A stretch of 64,000 nucleotides of DNA from JAWKWA01 sp041397765 (GTDB lineage: Bacteria; Pseudomonadota; Alphaproteobacteria; Rhizobiales; Hyphomicrobiaceae). A model generated the notes under the pieces. The model worked only from the letters and a program-made list of their open reading frames with translations. It was not told the DNA's origin and searched no databases. The translations under genes were made by a program, and so were the position numbers. This document shows positions 44,286 through 53,304 of this stretch, one piece after another. The number at the start of each line of letters is the position of its first letter. Within the stretch, counting starts at the first letter, position 1. The stretch is from NCBI GenBank assembly GCA_041397765.1, contig JAWKWA010000013.1:1-64000 (forward strand), written 5' to 3'.

Positions 44286-45287
44286 ATGGTCAAGTGGAAG
44301 GACGGCAGGGAAAGCGAGAACGTCGAGGATCGCCGCGGCGAGAGTGGCGGTATGGGCGGCGGCTTTCCGTTTCCCGGCGGCGGCGGGCGGACCATCCAGA
44401 TCCCGATGGGCCGGCGCGGCGGCGGCATCGGCATCTTCGGTCTCCTGATCATCGCCGGCATCATGCTGCTGCTCGGCATCAATCCGCTCGATGTGCTGAC
44501 GGGCGGGGGCGGCAACCAGTTCCCCTTGCCGCGCGTCGACCGCGATGGCGGGCCGCTGCCGAAATTCGAGATCCCGGACCTGCCGGGCAGCGCCCGCGAG
44601 GCGACGCAGCGCACGCCGACCCCCTCGGGCAGCCTGCCGGCTGGCGACGACGAGGCCCGCTTCGTCAAGGTGATCTTCGGCTACACCGAGGATGTCTGGA
44701 CGGACATCTTCAAGCAGATCGGCCGCAGCTACCGGACGCCCACGCTCGTCATGTTCTCGGGCCAGACGCCGACCGCCTGCGGGCCGGGCATGTCGATGAT
44801 GGGGCCGTTCTACTGCCCGCTCGACGAGAAGGTCTATATCGACCTCGACTTCTATCGCGAGCTGCAGCAGCGGTTCGGTGCGCCGGGCGATTTCGCCCAG
44901 GCCTATGTGGTGGCGCACGAGGTCGGCCACCATGTCCAGAAGCTGTTCGGCATCGCCGACCGGGTGCAGGAGATCAAGCAGCAGGTCAGCGAGCGCGACG
45001 CCAATGCACTGCAGGTGCGCATGGAGCTGCAGGCCGACTGCTTCGCCGGCGTGTGGGCGAACCAGGCCAACCAGGAGAAGGGCATCCTGGAGAGCGGCGA
45101 CGTGGAGGAAGGGCTGAATGCCGCCAAGGCGATCGGCGACGATCGCATCCAGCGCCAGACCCAGGGCCGCGTGGTGCCGGACGCTTTCACGCACGGCTCG
45201 TCGGAGCAGCGGGTGCGTTGGCTGAGGCGGGGACTCGAATCGGGCGACATCCGCCAGTGCGACACGTTCCGCACCGACGACCTGTAG
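44286..45287 (+). CDS. YpfJ-type neutral zinc metallopeptidase
   Basis: The 333-residue protein has a Gly-rich cytoplasmic start, one membrane span (about 49-66), and an exported peptidase domain with HEVGHH (211-216) and the third-ligand region LQADCFAGVWANQ. The CGPGMSMMGPFYCPLDEKVYIDL segment is characteristic of this family (zinc metallopeptidase YpfJ/KPN_02809). Substrate unknown. It is the first of six HExxH proteins within 6 kb. Confidence 0.93.
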   Translation: MVKWKDGRESENVEDRRGESGGMGGGFPFPGGGGRTIQIPMGRRGGGIGIFGLLIIAGIMLLLGINPLDVLTGGGGNQFPLPRVDRDGGPLPKFEIPDLPGSAREATQRTPTPSGSLPAGDDEARFVKVIFGYTEDVWTDIFKQIGRSYRTPTLVMFSGQTPTACGPGMSMMGPFYCPLDEKVYIDLDFYRELQQRFGAPGDFAQAYVVAHEVGHHVQKLFGIADRVQEIKQQVSERDANALQVRMELQADCFAGVWANQANQEKGILESGDVEEGLNAAKAIGDDRIQRQTQGRVVPDAFTHGSSEQRVRWLRRGLESGDIRQCDTFRTDDL

Positions 45288-45364
45288 GCTGGGCCGCACC
45301 GACGACCGACAAGCCGGGGTGATCGGGGAAAAGGCGGGCGGGAGCATTGTTCGCCGGAGCTATC

Positions 45365-45386
45365 TCTCGAGAGCGGTCCCTCGAGA
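45365..45386. terminator. Weak bidirectional hairpin between convergent genes
   Basis: TCTCGAG (45365-45371) and CTCGAGA (45380-45386) form a 7-bp stem with an 8-nt loop in the 183 bp between the convergent zinc peptidase gene and leuD. No strong T run follows (CCTTT on the plus strand), so it is at best a weak terminator. Confidence 0.35.
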
Positions 45387-45470
45387 CCTTTCCACTGGCA
45401 GTGGCCGGCGGGCAACCCCGCCGCCGGCCCGAGGCTGAGGCGCCGAGCCTGGACCCGTCGCGGACCGTCC

Positions 45471-46076
45471 CTATAGCCAGGGACGGCCGGCCTTCATCCG
45501 CTCCTCATAGGCCTTGATGGCGCCCTCCTTCTGGAGCGTCAGGCCGATATCGTCGAGACCGTTCAGCAGGCAGTGCTTGCGGAAGGGGTCGATCTCGAAG
45601 CGGATGACGCCGCCATCGGGACCGCGGATCTCCTGAGCCTCGAGATCGACCGTGATGGTCGCATTGGCACCGCGCTCGGCATCGTCCATCAGCTTGTCGA
45701 CATCGGCCTGGGGCAGCTTGATCGGCAGGATGCCGTTCTTGAAGCAGTTGTTATAGAAAATGTCGGCAAAAGACGGGGCGATCACGCAGCGGATGCCGAA
45801 ATCGAGGATCGCCCAGGGCGCGTGCTCGCGGCTCGATCCGCAGCCGAAGTTATCGCCGGCAACGAGGATCTGCGCCTTGCGGTAGGATGACCGGTTGAGC
45901 ACGAAATCGGGGTTCTCCTTGCCCTTCTCGTCGTAGCGCATCTCGAAGAAGAGGCTCTTGCCGAGGCCGGTCCGCTGAATGGTCTTCAGGAACTGCTTGG
46001 GAATGATCATGTCGGTGTCGACATTGGTGATCGGCATCGGCGCGGCGACGCCGGTCAGCTTGGTGAACTTGTCCAT
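45471..46076 (-). CDS. leuD: 3-isopropylmalate dehydratase small subunit
   Basis: The 201-residue swivel subunit of isopropylmalate isomerase in leucine synthesis. It has NVDTDMIIPKQFL, the substrate loop GDNFGCGSSREHAPWA, and SFADIFYNNCFKNGILPI. The partner LeuC is not in the window. Its start at ATG 46076 opens the homology (MDKFTKLTGVAAP). Confidence 0.96.
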   Translation of the reverse strand: MDKFTKLTGVAAPMPITNVDTDMIIPKQFLKTIQRTGLGKSLFFEMRYDEKGKENPDFVLNRSSYRKAQILVAGDNFGCGSSREHAPWAILDFGIRCVIAPSFADIFYNNCFKNGILPIKLPQADVDKLMDDAERGANATITVDLEAQEIRGPDGGVIRFEIDPFRKHCLLNGLDDIGLTLQKEGAIKAYEERMKAGRPWL

Positions 46077-46117
46077 GGCTTTCGAATGGTCCTGAGATTT
46101 CAACAGATGCTGGAATT

Positions 46118-46696
46118 TCAACCGATCCTGGTCAGGCTTCCGACGATGTCCGCCATGAGATCGATCAGCTCGTAGACCCGTGCCTTGGAGGGGTTGTAGT
46201 CGAGCTGGTGGGCGGCCCGGTTGCTGACCTCCGCCATCTCCTCGACGACGGCGGCCAGCGAGGCAGGTATCAGCCGGTTTTCGACCAGAGACAAGAGGTG
46301 CTTTCTGACCGGCCAGCCGGCGGGGTTCGCGAGCTTCGCCACGGAGATGCGCTGGACCTCGCGCTCGACCGGTTTCCAGGCGGCGAGAAGCGCAACCGAG
46401 GGATCGCGGTCGAGCAGATCGACGATGTCCTTCTCGATCGGCACGTCGCTGATCGACATCGGCCCGCGCAGCGCCTCCATGTCCCGGCGGATGCCCTCGA
46501 TATTGCCGTGGAACTCCGCCTCCATGTCCATGATGCGCACGCGCGTCGGCCGGAGCGAGGAGACGAGCAGCTTGATCTCGTCCTGCAACATATAGACGAC
46601 GGCGGTGAGGGCGGCGGGCCAGGCGAGATGCTCGACGAGGCGCGACAGGAAGGTGAGGGCGTCCATGGCGAGAGGCCGATCGAAGGGAATGGGCAT
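46118..46696 (-). CDS. Hypothetical protein with N-terminal membrane span
   Basis: A 192-residue protein with one likely membrane span (about 25-42), a helical coiled segment (45-75), and a C-terminal helical domain whose last part (SNRAAHQLDYNPSKARVYELIDLM) resembles DUF4145-like domains. It lies 41 bp upstream of leuD on the same strand. An in-frame ATG 30 bp inside is an alternative start; neither has a good ribosome site. Function unknown. Confidence 0.6.
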   Translation of the reverse strand: MPIPFDRPLAMDALTFLSRLVEHLAWPAALTAVVYMLQDEIKLLVSSLRPTRVRIMDMEAEFHGNIEGIRRDMEALRGPMSISDVPIEKDIVDLLDRDPSVALLAAWKPVEREVQRISVAKLANPAGWPVRKHLLSLVENRLIPASLAAVVEEMAEVSNRAAHQLDYNPSKARVYELIDLMADIVGSLTRIG

Positions 46697-46819
46697 GGCA
46701 GCCCCGCGGCGGCGCCCCGGGGCGGGAGACAGTTGGCGCGCCCGGGCGCGGTCCTGTCAATCGCATGGCCCGGATCCGCTGTCGCCCGGATCGATGTCGC
46801 CCGGTCCGCCTTGCTCCGT

Positions 46820-47353
46820 TCAGCCGCCTGAACTCGCGGCCTCGGCATAGCAGCGTTTCATCAGATCGCACCGCGCCTTGCCCGGCAGGTGGACGCTGTC
46901 GCCGGCATAGGGCTTCCAGAAATCGCAGATCGCCTCGATGCCGGCCGGATCGAGCCAGCCCTCGGCCCGGCCGAGGCGGATCGCATAGCAGTCCGCCTTC
47001 TCCTCGCTGCGACCTTCGATCTGGTGGCCGCATTCATGGCCGAAGGCATAGAGCTGGACGACCGCGGGCAGGCTCGCGACACGCTTGGGATTGAAGATCA
47101 GGTAGCCTGGATGGGCGGCGGCGACGTCGGTCAGCGTCGGATCGTGGATGATCGGCCGGTCGCCGCAACTCTCCTCGCGCCCGCCGATCGTGATCTGAGT
47201 GCCGATGAGGGCGGAGCGGTCGAGGCCCTGATGGGCGAGATACTCATCGACCGTCGGCGGCCGCGGCGAGGAGGTGATGAGATAGGCGGCGGCCGAGCCT
47301 GCGACGGCGATCGCGGCGAGCCAGATGTTGCGCCAGTGGCCGGCGAGACGCAT
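46820..47353 (-). CDS. Small exported HECGH zincin-like protein, paralogue A
   Basis: The 177-residue protein has an N-terminal span (about 8-28) and an extracytoplasmic part with HECGH at 106-110, followed by the likely third ligand region EEKADCYAIRLGRAEGWL. The C-terminal half holds conserved Cys positions (ICDF, RCDLMKRCYA). The same layout recurs in three further genes at 47531, 48240 and 49080. Closest paralogue: 47531. Probably a zinc peptidase with disulfides acting in the periplasm; I do not know a named family. Confidence 0.7.
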   Translation of the reverse strand: MRLAGHWRNIWLAAIAVAGSAAAYLITSSPRPPTVDEYLAHQGLDRSALIGTQITIGGREESCGDRPIIHDPTLTDVAAAHPGYLIFNPKRVASLPAVVQLYAFGHECGHQIEGRSEEKADCYAIRLGRAEGWLDPAGIEAICDFWKPYAGDSVHLPGKARCDLMKRCYAEAASSGG

Positions 47354-47530
47354 GGACAATTTCCTGTCGAGAGGCCGGCATCGAGGGGCGGCCGATGGGA
47401 CGCGCGACGTCCGGGAGCCTTGCCGACGAAGCACCACGGGGCGCACCCACGGGGCGGACGGGCATGAAGGATTGCGCATCCCGATCGCTGCGACTGCCCT
47501 CTCAGAGCGTGCGGTCGGGAGGAAGGGCTC

Positions 47531-48049
47531 CTACCACGTCTTGCTGTCGCCGTAGCACTGGCGGATCGACGCGCAACGCTGGGGGCCGGCGAAGTGCATG
47601 GAATCGCCTTCCGCCGGGGAGATGAAGTTGCAGATCTGTTCGACGCCCTGCGGTGTCAGCCAGCCCTGCCGGCGTCCGCGCTGGACGGCGAAGCAGTCGG
47701 CCGTCTCCTCGTCGGGGCCACGGAACTGGTGGCCGCATTCGTGGCTGTAGATCCACATGGCGACGGGCGGGGGCACGGTCGAGAGGCGGACCGGGTTCAG
47801 GATCAGGAACCCCGGATAGGCGGCGCCGAAATCGTCGAGATTGGGGTCGATGACGGTCGGGCGGCGTCCGCAGCTCATGCGACGGCCCGAGATGGTGAGC
47901 TGGCCGGCGGGGATCACCTCCGCCCCACCACCGACATAGGTGACATACTGGTCGGCGGTCGGCTCGATCGAGCCGGCTTCAGCCGCGACAGCCGAGGCCG
48001 CCATGCCGGCAGTCAAGAGCAAGAGGAGCGGAAACGTCGATAGCCGCAT
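47531..48049 (-). CDS. Small exported HECGH zincin-like protein, paralogue B
   Basis: The 172-residue protein starts with a cleavable signal peptide (to about residue 23, ASAVAAEA). It has HECGH at 103-107, then EETADCFAVQRGRRQGWLTPQG, and a Cys-rich end (ICNF, RCASIRQCYG). Like paralogue A it keeps an SCG.RP motif and a NP.R segment before the zinc site. The start at 48049 was chosen because the signal peptide begins there; a longer open frame is arginine-rich and unlikely. Confidence 0.7.
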   Translation of the reverse strand: MRLSTFPLLLLLTAGMAASAVAAEAGSIEPTADQYVTYVGGGAEVIPAGQLTISGRRMSCGRRPTVIDPNLDDFGAAYPGFLILNPVRLSTVPPPVAMWIYSHECGHQFRGPDEETADCFAVQRGRRQGWLTPQGVEQICNFISPAEGDSMHFAGPQRCASIRQCYGDSKTW

Positions 48050-48239
48050 GCCTGCCGGTTCCGTATGCGTCGATGGCCAGAAGAGCTGCCGCAAAGCATG
48101 AGGCAAACGTCGCACTCCTGCAAGGCGATTGCTTCGGGTTTGGTACATGCCTGGTCGGTACGACCGTATCGCATCCAGTCTGGCCGGCCGGAGCGGGCCC
48201 GCCAGCGAGCGATCGGAGGCGGCGACCAGCCGGCGTCCT

Positions 48240-48794
48240 TCAAAGTGATCTAGACGGGCTCTGGGACTCGAATGTGGCGTCGAGTGGGGTGAAAGAGGCG
48301 TCCGTTGCGCCGGCCGCGGCGAAGCAGCGACGCATTTGGGCGCAGCGTCCGGCGCCGGCGGAATGGGTGCGGTCGGCCCGGGTGCCGGCGATGGCCCGGC
48401 AGGTCTCATCGAGGCCGTCGGCGGTCAGCCAGCCCTGGTAACGTCCGGTGGCGACGGCGAGGCAGTCGGCGGCCGCCTCGTTACGGCCGACGGTCAGATG
48501 CGCGCATTCGTGGAGCACGACGATGCGCTGGGCGACGGCGGGATAACGCGAGAGCGACGGGCCGAGGACGATGGTGCCGTCGAGGGCATAGCCCGGACCG
48601 GTGACGCGGGCGTTGACGAGGATGCGGGCCGAGCCGCAGCGCGGCACGGTGCCGTCGGCGAGGACTGGAGCCGAGGCGGCGGCAGCGGCCGGCGTGGCGG
48701 CAGGCGCGGTGTGGCCGCCGAGGACGAGCACGGCGAGCGCTGCCACGGCGAGAGCGAGCCCGGCTTTCCACATGTCCCAGCAGAGGTTCCCCAT
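48240..48794 (-). CDS. Small exported HECAH zincin-like protein, paralogue C
   Basis: A 184-residue protein with an N-terminal span (about 10-27), HECAH at 95-99, then EAAADCLAVATGRYQGWLTADG and the Cys-rich RCAQMRRCFA near the end. It shares with paralogue D the GTIVLGP.L..YP segment before the zinc site, and so forms a C/D subfamily distinct from A/B. Start at ATG 48794; an ATG 21 bp inside would also keep the span. Confidence 0.68.
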   Translation of the reverse strand: MGNLCWDMWKAGLALAVAALAVLVLGGHTAPAATPAAAAASAPVLADGTVPRCGSARILVNARVTGPGYALDGTIVLGPSLSRYPAVAQRIVVLHECAHLTVGRNEAAADCLAVATGRYQGWLTADGLDETCRAIAGTRADRTHSAGAGRCAQMRRCFAAAGATDASFTPLDATFESQSPSRSL

Positions 48795-49079
48795 CCCCGT
48801 TCTCCCGCTTCCCGATCGGCCGATTGCCGGTGAGGGATGCAAGGCCTCGGCCAGATGAAGGGCGGCACGGGAGGTGGGCGGAGCGGCTCGGTCAAGGAGG
48901 GGGCAACAGGTCCCGTGCCAATCCGGGACGGGGATCCGTGCCAAACAGGCACGCCGGCTCGAGGCGAGTGCCGGCTCCGTCAAGAACGGTGCGGGCTGCG
49001 GCCAGAAACGAGACGGCCCGCGCGAGGCACGGGCCGTCCGGCAGTGACGGTGGCCAGGACCCGAGGCCGTCGCCTCGGC

Positions 49080-49580
49080 CTACTTCTTCTTGCGCTTGCG
49101 GGCGGTCCGCGTCTTGCGGCCGGGCGCCGAGGCGTAGCACTCGCGCAGCGCCGCGCAGCGCTGGGGACCGGGCAGATGATAAACGCCGCCGGCGGTATGC
49201 CAGAGCGCCTTGCAGGTCGAGTTGATGCCGGCAGGCGTCAGCCAGCCCTGGCGCTTGGCGATCCTGACCGCCCAGCAGTCGGCCGCCGTCTCGTCGGCGC
49301 CGACATACTGATGCGCACATTCGTGCAGGAAGATCAGCCGCTGGGTGGTCGAGGGGTACTTCTTCAGATATTGCGGGCCGAGCAGGATGGTGCCCTTGAC
49401 CGCGAAGCCCGGCCCCGGCACGTCGCCACCGACATAGACGTCGGCCGCGTGACAATTCATGCGCGCGCCGCCGATCGTCGCCGAACCGGCGCTGGCCGGA
49501 CCGGTGGCGAGTGTCAGAGCGGTGAGGATGGCGAAGACGAAGGCGGCCGCCGCCGTGGCCGTGCGCAGGCAATGCAGCAT
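49080..49580 (-). CDS. Small exported HECAH zincin-like protein, paralogue D
   Basis: A 166-residue protein with a signal peptide (to about residue 32), HECAH at 86-90, ETAADCWAVRIAKRQGWLTPAG and RCAALRECYA, then a very basic tail (RKTRTARKRKKK). GTILLGPQYLKKYP precedes the zinc site as in paralogue C. First gene of the four-gene minus-strand set; about 200 bp upstream without a gene contain its promoter. Confidence 0.7.
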   Translation of the reverse strand: MLHCLRTATAAAAFVFAILTALTLATGPASAGSATIGGARMNCHAADVYVGGDVPGPGFAVKGTILLGPQYLKKYPSTTQRLIFLHECAHQYVGADETAADCWAVRIAKRQGWLTPAGINSTCKALWHTAGGVYHLPGPQRCAALRECYASAPGRKTRTARKRKKK

Positions 49581-49783
49581 GGTTGTTGATCTCCCTCCCC
49601 GCTGATCGCAAATTCGTGACGGATGCGTGATTGGACTTTCACCGGAGCGATACTGGCACGCAAGTGCTAAGTTAGGCTTATAATGGGAAAATCTGCGATC
49701 GTGAGACTGCGGAGCAATTGCCGGTGTCAGTTGAGAGCCGGACGCACGTGGCGGTTGCGGGGTGCCCGGACTTGGTGGTTTGA

Positions 49784-50206
49784 TCAGCCCGCCTCGTCCT
49801 CGATCCGCGCCATGTCATCGTCCGAGAAGCCGAAATGGTGGCCGATCTCGTGCACCAGTACATGCACGATGACATTGCCGAGCGTGATGTCGTGCTCGGC
49901 CCAATAGTCGAGGATGGGACGGCGATAGAGATAGACACGGTCGGGCTGGAGCGGCGGGTCGGTGGCGCCACGCTGGCTGATCGGCACGCCCTGGTAGAGG
50001 CCGAGCAGATCGAGCTCGGAGGCGATGCCGAGATCGTCGAGCACCTCGTCGGTGGGAAACTCGTCGATGCGGATCTGCACCTCGCGGGTCAGATCGCGGA
50101 AGGCGGCCGGCAGACGGCGATAGGCCTCCATCGCGATCGCCTCGAAGGTGGCGAGGCCCGGGGCCTTGAGGTCGTGCCAGTCCGGTGGTCTCAGCGTCCG
50201 TGCCAT
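49784..50206 (-). CDS. Zincin_1 (DUF1025-type) metallopeptidase
   Basis: A 140-residue cytoplasmic protein of the minimal zincin family (MMPL-type, PF06262-like). The signature is HEIGHHFGFSD at 119-129, an HExxHxxGxxD site that supplies all three ligands. YQGVPISQRG and VYLYRRPILDYW are family segments. Unlike its four neighbours it has no signal peptide and no Cys framework. Substrate unknown. Confidence 0.9.
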   Translation of the reverse strand: MARTLRPPDWHDLKAPGLATFEAIAMEAYRRLPAAFRDLTREVQIRIDEFPTDEVLDDLGIASELDLLGLYQGVPISQRGATDPPLQPDRVYLYRRPILDYWAEHDITLGNVIVHVLVHEIGHHFGFSDDDMARIEDEAG

Positions 50207-50279
50207 ATCGATCTCACTCGCGCCGGGGCGGCGCCGCGCGCGTGTGCGGGCCGGTCGCCATCATGGCCTGCCGTCGGTC

Positions 50280-50873
50280 TCAGCCGAGAAATGGCAGGTC
50301 GACGAGAAGCAGGTAGCCGTCGAGCCCGAGCAGCGCGCCGACCGCACCGATCAGGATCGAGAGTGCGAACATCGCCCGGTTGGTGGAGATGATGGCCACA
50401 GAAGCGATGACGATGGCGATCTGCAGGAGCGCCTGGGCCCAGTCGAAATAGGGGCCTCGCCTGGCCGCATCGTCGCGCGCCGCTTCGACGGCCTTGGCCC
50501 TGACGAAGAGCTCGTCGAGGCCTTCCTGCCGCTCGGGATCGCTCGTCAGCTTGGCGTCCGAGGCCTTGTACTCGGCGATCTTGGCCTCGATCATCCGGCG
50601 ACCCTCAGGGGTCAGCGAGGTGTCGGTGCCGAGCCGGATCTCGAGGTCGGCGACGGCGATCCGCAGGCCGGCGCGGCGGATGTTCTTGGCCTGGAAGAAG
50701 GCCCACAGATTGGTCGCGTCGACATTGGCGCGGGCCGCGTCCTTGTCGACATTGCTGCCCATCATGGAGCAGAGCGCGAGCAGGACCGCGAGCACTGCGA
50801 TATAGACGCTCACCCATTTGGCGAAGCCCGAGCCGAGCGTCTCGGCCTCCGCTTCGATCTCGCCGAGAGCCAT
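50280..50873 (-). CDS. DUF4337 family membrane protein
   Basis: The 197-residue protein has a first membrane span (about 19-38), a long helical cytoplasmic region with ATNLWAFFQAKNIRR and SDPERQEGLDELF, then two more spans (about 147-193). This arrangement fits DUF4337. The ATG at 50873 has GGGGAGG six bases upstream; longer starts lack this. Function unknown. It sits 73 bp downstream of the Zincin_1 gene's stop side on the opposite flank of aguB. Confidence 0.8.
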   Translation of the reverse strand: MALGEIEAEAETLGSGFAKWVSVYIAVLAVLLALCSMMGSNVDKDAARANVDATNLWAFFQAKNIRRAGLRIAVADLEIRLGTDTSLTPEGRRMIEAKIAEYKASDAKLTSDPERQEGLDELFVRAKAVEAARDDAARRGPYFDWAQALLQIAIVIASVAIISTNRAMFALSILIGAVGALLGLDGYLLLVDLPFLG

Positions 50874-51027
50874 GTGATGCCTCCCCATCCAAGTACACCC
50901 GGGGCCCGGGCGAGGCTCTTTCGGCGGGGCGGGCCTCACCTGTCAAGAAAATTGCGGCTGCAACGCAAGGGGCGGGCGCCCGGTCTGGCCGGCGCGCGGA
51001 GCGCCGACCGTCCCGGTCCCGGTCCGG

Positions 51028-51900
51028 TCAGCCGCGGCCGTCATGCCCAAGAAGGGCACCGTAGAGCTCGGGCCGGCGGTCGCGGAAAATGCCCCAGCCG
51101 GCGCGCTTGGCCGCGATGCGGTCGAGGTCGAAGCGGTGGGTGATGACGTCCTCGCCGGCACGGCCGCATTCGGCGACCTTGGCGCCGGTCTCGTCGGCGA
51201 TGAAGGAGGAGCCGTAGAAGGTGACGGAGGTGCGCCCGACGGTCTCGCGGCCGATGCGGTTGGAGGCGATCACCGGGCGCATATTGGCGGCGGCGTGGCC
51301 TTGCATGGTGCGCTGCCAGTGGTCGCGGCTGTCGAGGTCGGCGTGGTTGGGCTCCGAGCCGATGGCGGTCGGATAGAGCAGCATGTCGGCGCCGGCGAGC
51401 GCCATGGCCCGCGCCGCCTCGGGGAACCACTGGTCCCAGCAGATGGCGACGCCGATGCGGGCATAGCGGGTCTGGAAGGCGCGGAAACCGGTGTCGCCGG
51501 GCGTGAAGTAGAACTTCTCCTGATAGCCGAAGCCATCGGGGATGTGGCTCTTGCGATAGGTGCCGGCGAGCGAGCCGTCGGCATCGACGATGGCGATCGA
51601 GTTGAAGAAGGCGTTGTTGGTGCGCTCGAAGAAGCTCACCGGGAGGACGACCTCGAGCTCGGCGGCGAGCTTGCGGAAGCGCTCGACGAGCGGATTGTCG
51701 AGAGAGGGATGGGCGAGGGAGAAATAGCGTTCGTCCTGCTCGATGCAGAAATAGGGCGTCTCGAACAGTTCCTGCAGCAGCACGACCTGGGCGCCTTCGC
51801 GGTGCGCGCGGCGGACGAGGGCTTCGGCGCGGCGGGCGTTCTCCGCGGGCTCGGGGCTCGATGCCATCTGCGTGGCGGCGACGGTGACGGTGCGGGACAT
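51028..51900 (-). CDS. aguB: N-carbamoylputrescine amidase
   Basis: The 290-residue nitrilase-superfamily enzyme hydrolyses N-carbamoylputrescine to putrescine, CO2 and ammonia. The catalytic triad is E44 (LLQELFE), K117 (YRKSHIPDG) and C154 (AICWDQWFPE), and GSEPNHADLDSRDHWQRTMQ is the stretch typical of AguB. The ATG at 51900 begins the homology. It is divergent from a polyamine ABC importer, which supports the substrate. Agmatine deiminase (AguA) is not in the window. Confidence 0.92.
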   Translation of the reverse strand: MSRTVTVAATQMASSPEPAENARRAEALVRRAHREGAQVVLLQELFETPYFCIEQDERYFSLAHPSLDNPLVERFRKLAAELEVVLPVSFFERTNNAFFNSIAIVDADGSLAGTYRKSHIPDGFGYQEKFYFTPGDTGFRAFQTRYARIGVAICWDQWFPEAARAMALAGADMLLYPTAIGSEPNHADLDSRDHWQRTMQGHAAANMRPVIASNRIGRETVGRTSVTFYGSSFIADETGAKVAECGRAGEDVITHRFDLDRIAAKRAGWGIFRDRRPELYGALLGHDGRG

Positions 51901-52084
51901 GGAATGGCCTTGGGCTCGCGGAGGGAGGGTTCGCGGCAAGGCTCACTGAGCGGCCAGCCGAGAGTAAAGCGCTCGCGCGGAACACCGTTGACGCGTCGGC
52001 CGCCACTTCGGGGTTGACGGGGTGCGAGCCGGCCAGCTTACTTCTCGCCAACCGCCATGACGGCCGGATCCAGGGAGGAGAACG

Positions 52085-53134
52085 ATGCTGCATCGTCTGA
52101 AGCAGGTGGCATTGGGCGCGCTCGCCGCGCTCGCGATCGCGGTAGGCCCCGCCGAGGCCGGCAAGATCGTCATCTCCAATTGGGACGGCTACATGCCCAA
52201 GGACATGGCCGAGCGCTTCAAGGCGGCGACCGGCCACGATCTCGAGGTCGCGATCCATGCGACCAACGAGGAGATCATGGGCAAGGTCACCGCCAACAAG
52301 GGCGAGGGCTTCGATGTGCTGTTCGTCTCGGCCCCCTTCGCGCAGGCGCTGAAGGCGCTCGGCATCGCCGACACGCTCGACCATGCGAAGATCCCCAATC
52401 TGAGCAATCTCTATCCCGAGGCGATGCAGCTCGCGCACGATCCGGGCAACACCTTCTCGATCCCCTATGCCTGGGGCACGACGGGCCTCTGCTACCGCTC
52501 GGATCTCGTCGCGGCGGCGCCGATCTCCTGGAACGATCTGCTGAAGCCCGATCCGGTGCTGAAGGGCAAGACGACCATGCTCGCGACCGATCGCTGGCTG
52601 CTCGCCGCCGGATTCCTGGCGCAGGGCTACTCGGTCAACGAGACCGACGGCGCGCATCTGCAGGCGACGCGCGATCTGCTGATCGAGGCGAAGAAGTCGC
52701 TGCTCGCCTATGACGACACCACGTTCTACTCCAAGCTGGTCTCGGGCGAGGCGAGCCTCGTGCAGGCCTGGGACGGCTGGTGCAACTACGGCATCGCCGA
52801 GAACAAGGAGATCAAATACGTGGTGCCGAAGGAGGGATCGGACCTGTGGGTCGACACCATGGTCGTGGTCGCCTCCTCGCAGAACAAGGACGTCGCGCAC
52901 GCGTTCATCAATTTCGTGCTCGAGGCCGAGAACGGCAAATGGGTGGCCGAGAACATCCTCTACAAGGTGCCGAACAAGAAGGCGATGGACAGCCTCGACA
53001 AGGCACTTGTCGAGCAGTACCCGAATCTCGGCATGGCGCCGGCCGAGCTCACCAAATACGAGGAGCTCGTCGATGTCGGTGCCGCGCAGAAGGACTATGC
53101 GCGCATCGTCTCGGAGATCCTGAACGCCAATTGA
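52085..53134 (+). CDS. potD: Spermidine/putrescine ABC transporter substrate-binding protein
   Basis: A 349-residue periplasmic protein with a signal peptide (cleavage near AEA-GK, residue 25) and the PotD/PotF fold: ISNWDGYMPKDM, IPYAWGTTGLCYR, and QAWDGWCNYG. The Trp and Asp residues of these segments line the polyamine site in the family. GGGAGGAGAACG precedes the ATG. First gene of a four-gene importer cluster (binding protein, two permeases, ATPase). Confidence 0.9.
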   Translation: MLHRLKQVALGALAALAIAVGPAEAGKIVISNWDGYMPKDMAERFKAATGHDLEVAIHATNEEIMGKVTANKGEGFDVLFVSAPFAQALKALGIADTLDHAKIPNLSNLYPEAMQLAHDPGNTFSIPYAWGTTGLCYRSDLVAAAPISWNDLLKPDPVLKGKTTMLATDRWLLAAGFLAQGYSVNETDGAHLQATRDLLIEAKKSLLAYDDTTFYSKLVSGEASLVQAWDGWCNYGIAENKEIKYVVPKEGSDLWVDTMVVVASSQNKDVAHAFINFVLEAENGKWVAENILYKVPNKKAMDSLDKALVEQYPNLGMAPAELTKYEELVDVGAAQKDYARIVSEILNAN

Positions 53135-53304
53135 TCCGCACCGCTGCGCCGGTCGGTCGGGCGCCTCGGGCGTCCATGGCGGCAAGGTAGAACGATCCGC
53201 GCGGCTCCTCCCTGCGAGGCGAGCCGCGCGGATGCCCACCCATCGAGCGTGACGTCGACCGCGCTTCATGCCGGCCGGCCCGTCGCGGCCGGGGAACCAT
53301 CCTC

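Noticed and set aside
43866..45347. 493-codon minus-strand open frame over the zinc peptidase
   Set aside because: It runs antisense to the peptidase and across a perfect terminator hairpin; no family resemblance and atypical composition.
49676..49683. TATAAT-like sequence as a sigma-70 promoter
   Set aside because: No -35 box at suitable spacing on either strand and no gene immediately downstream on the plus strand.
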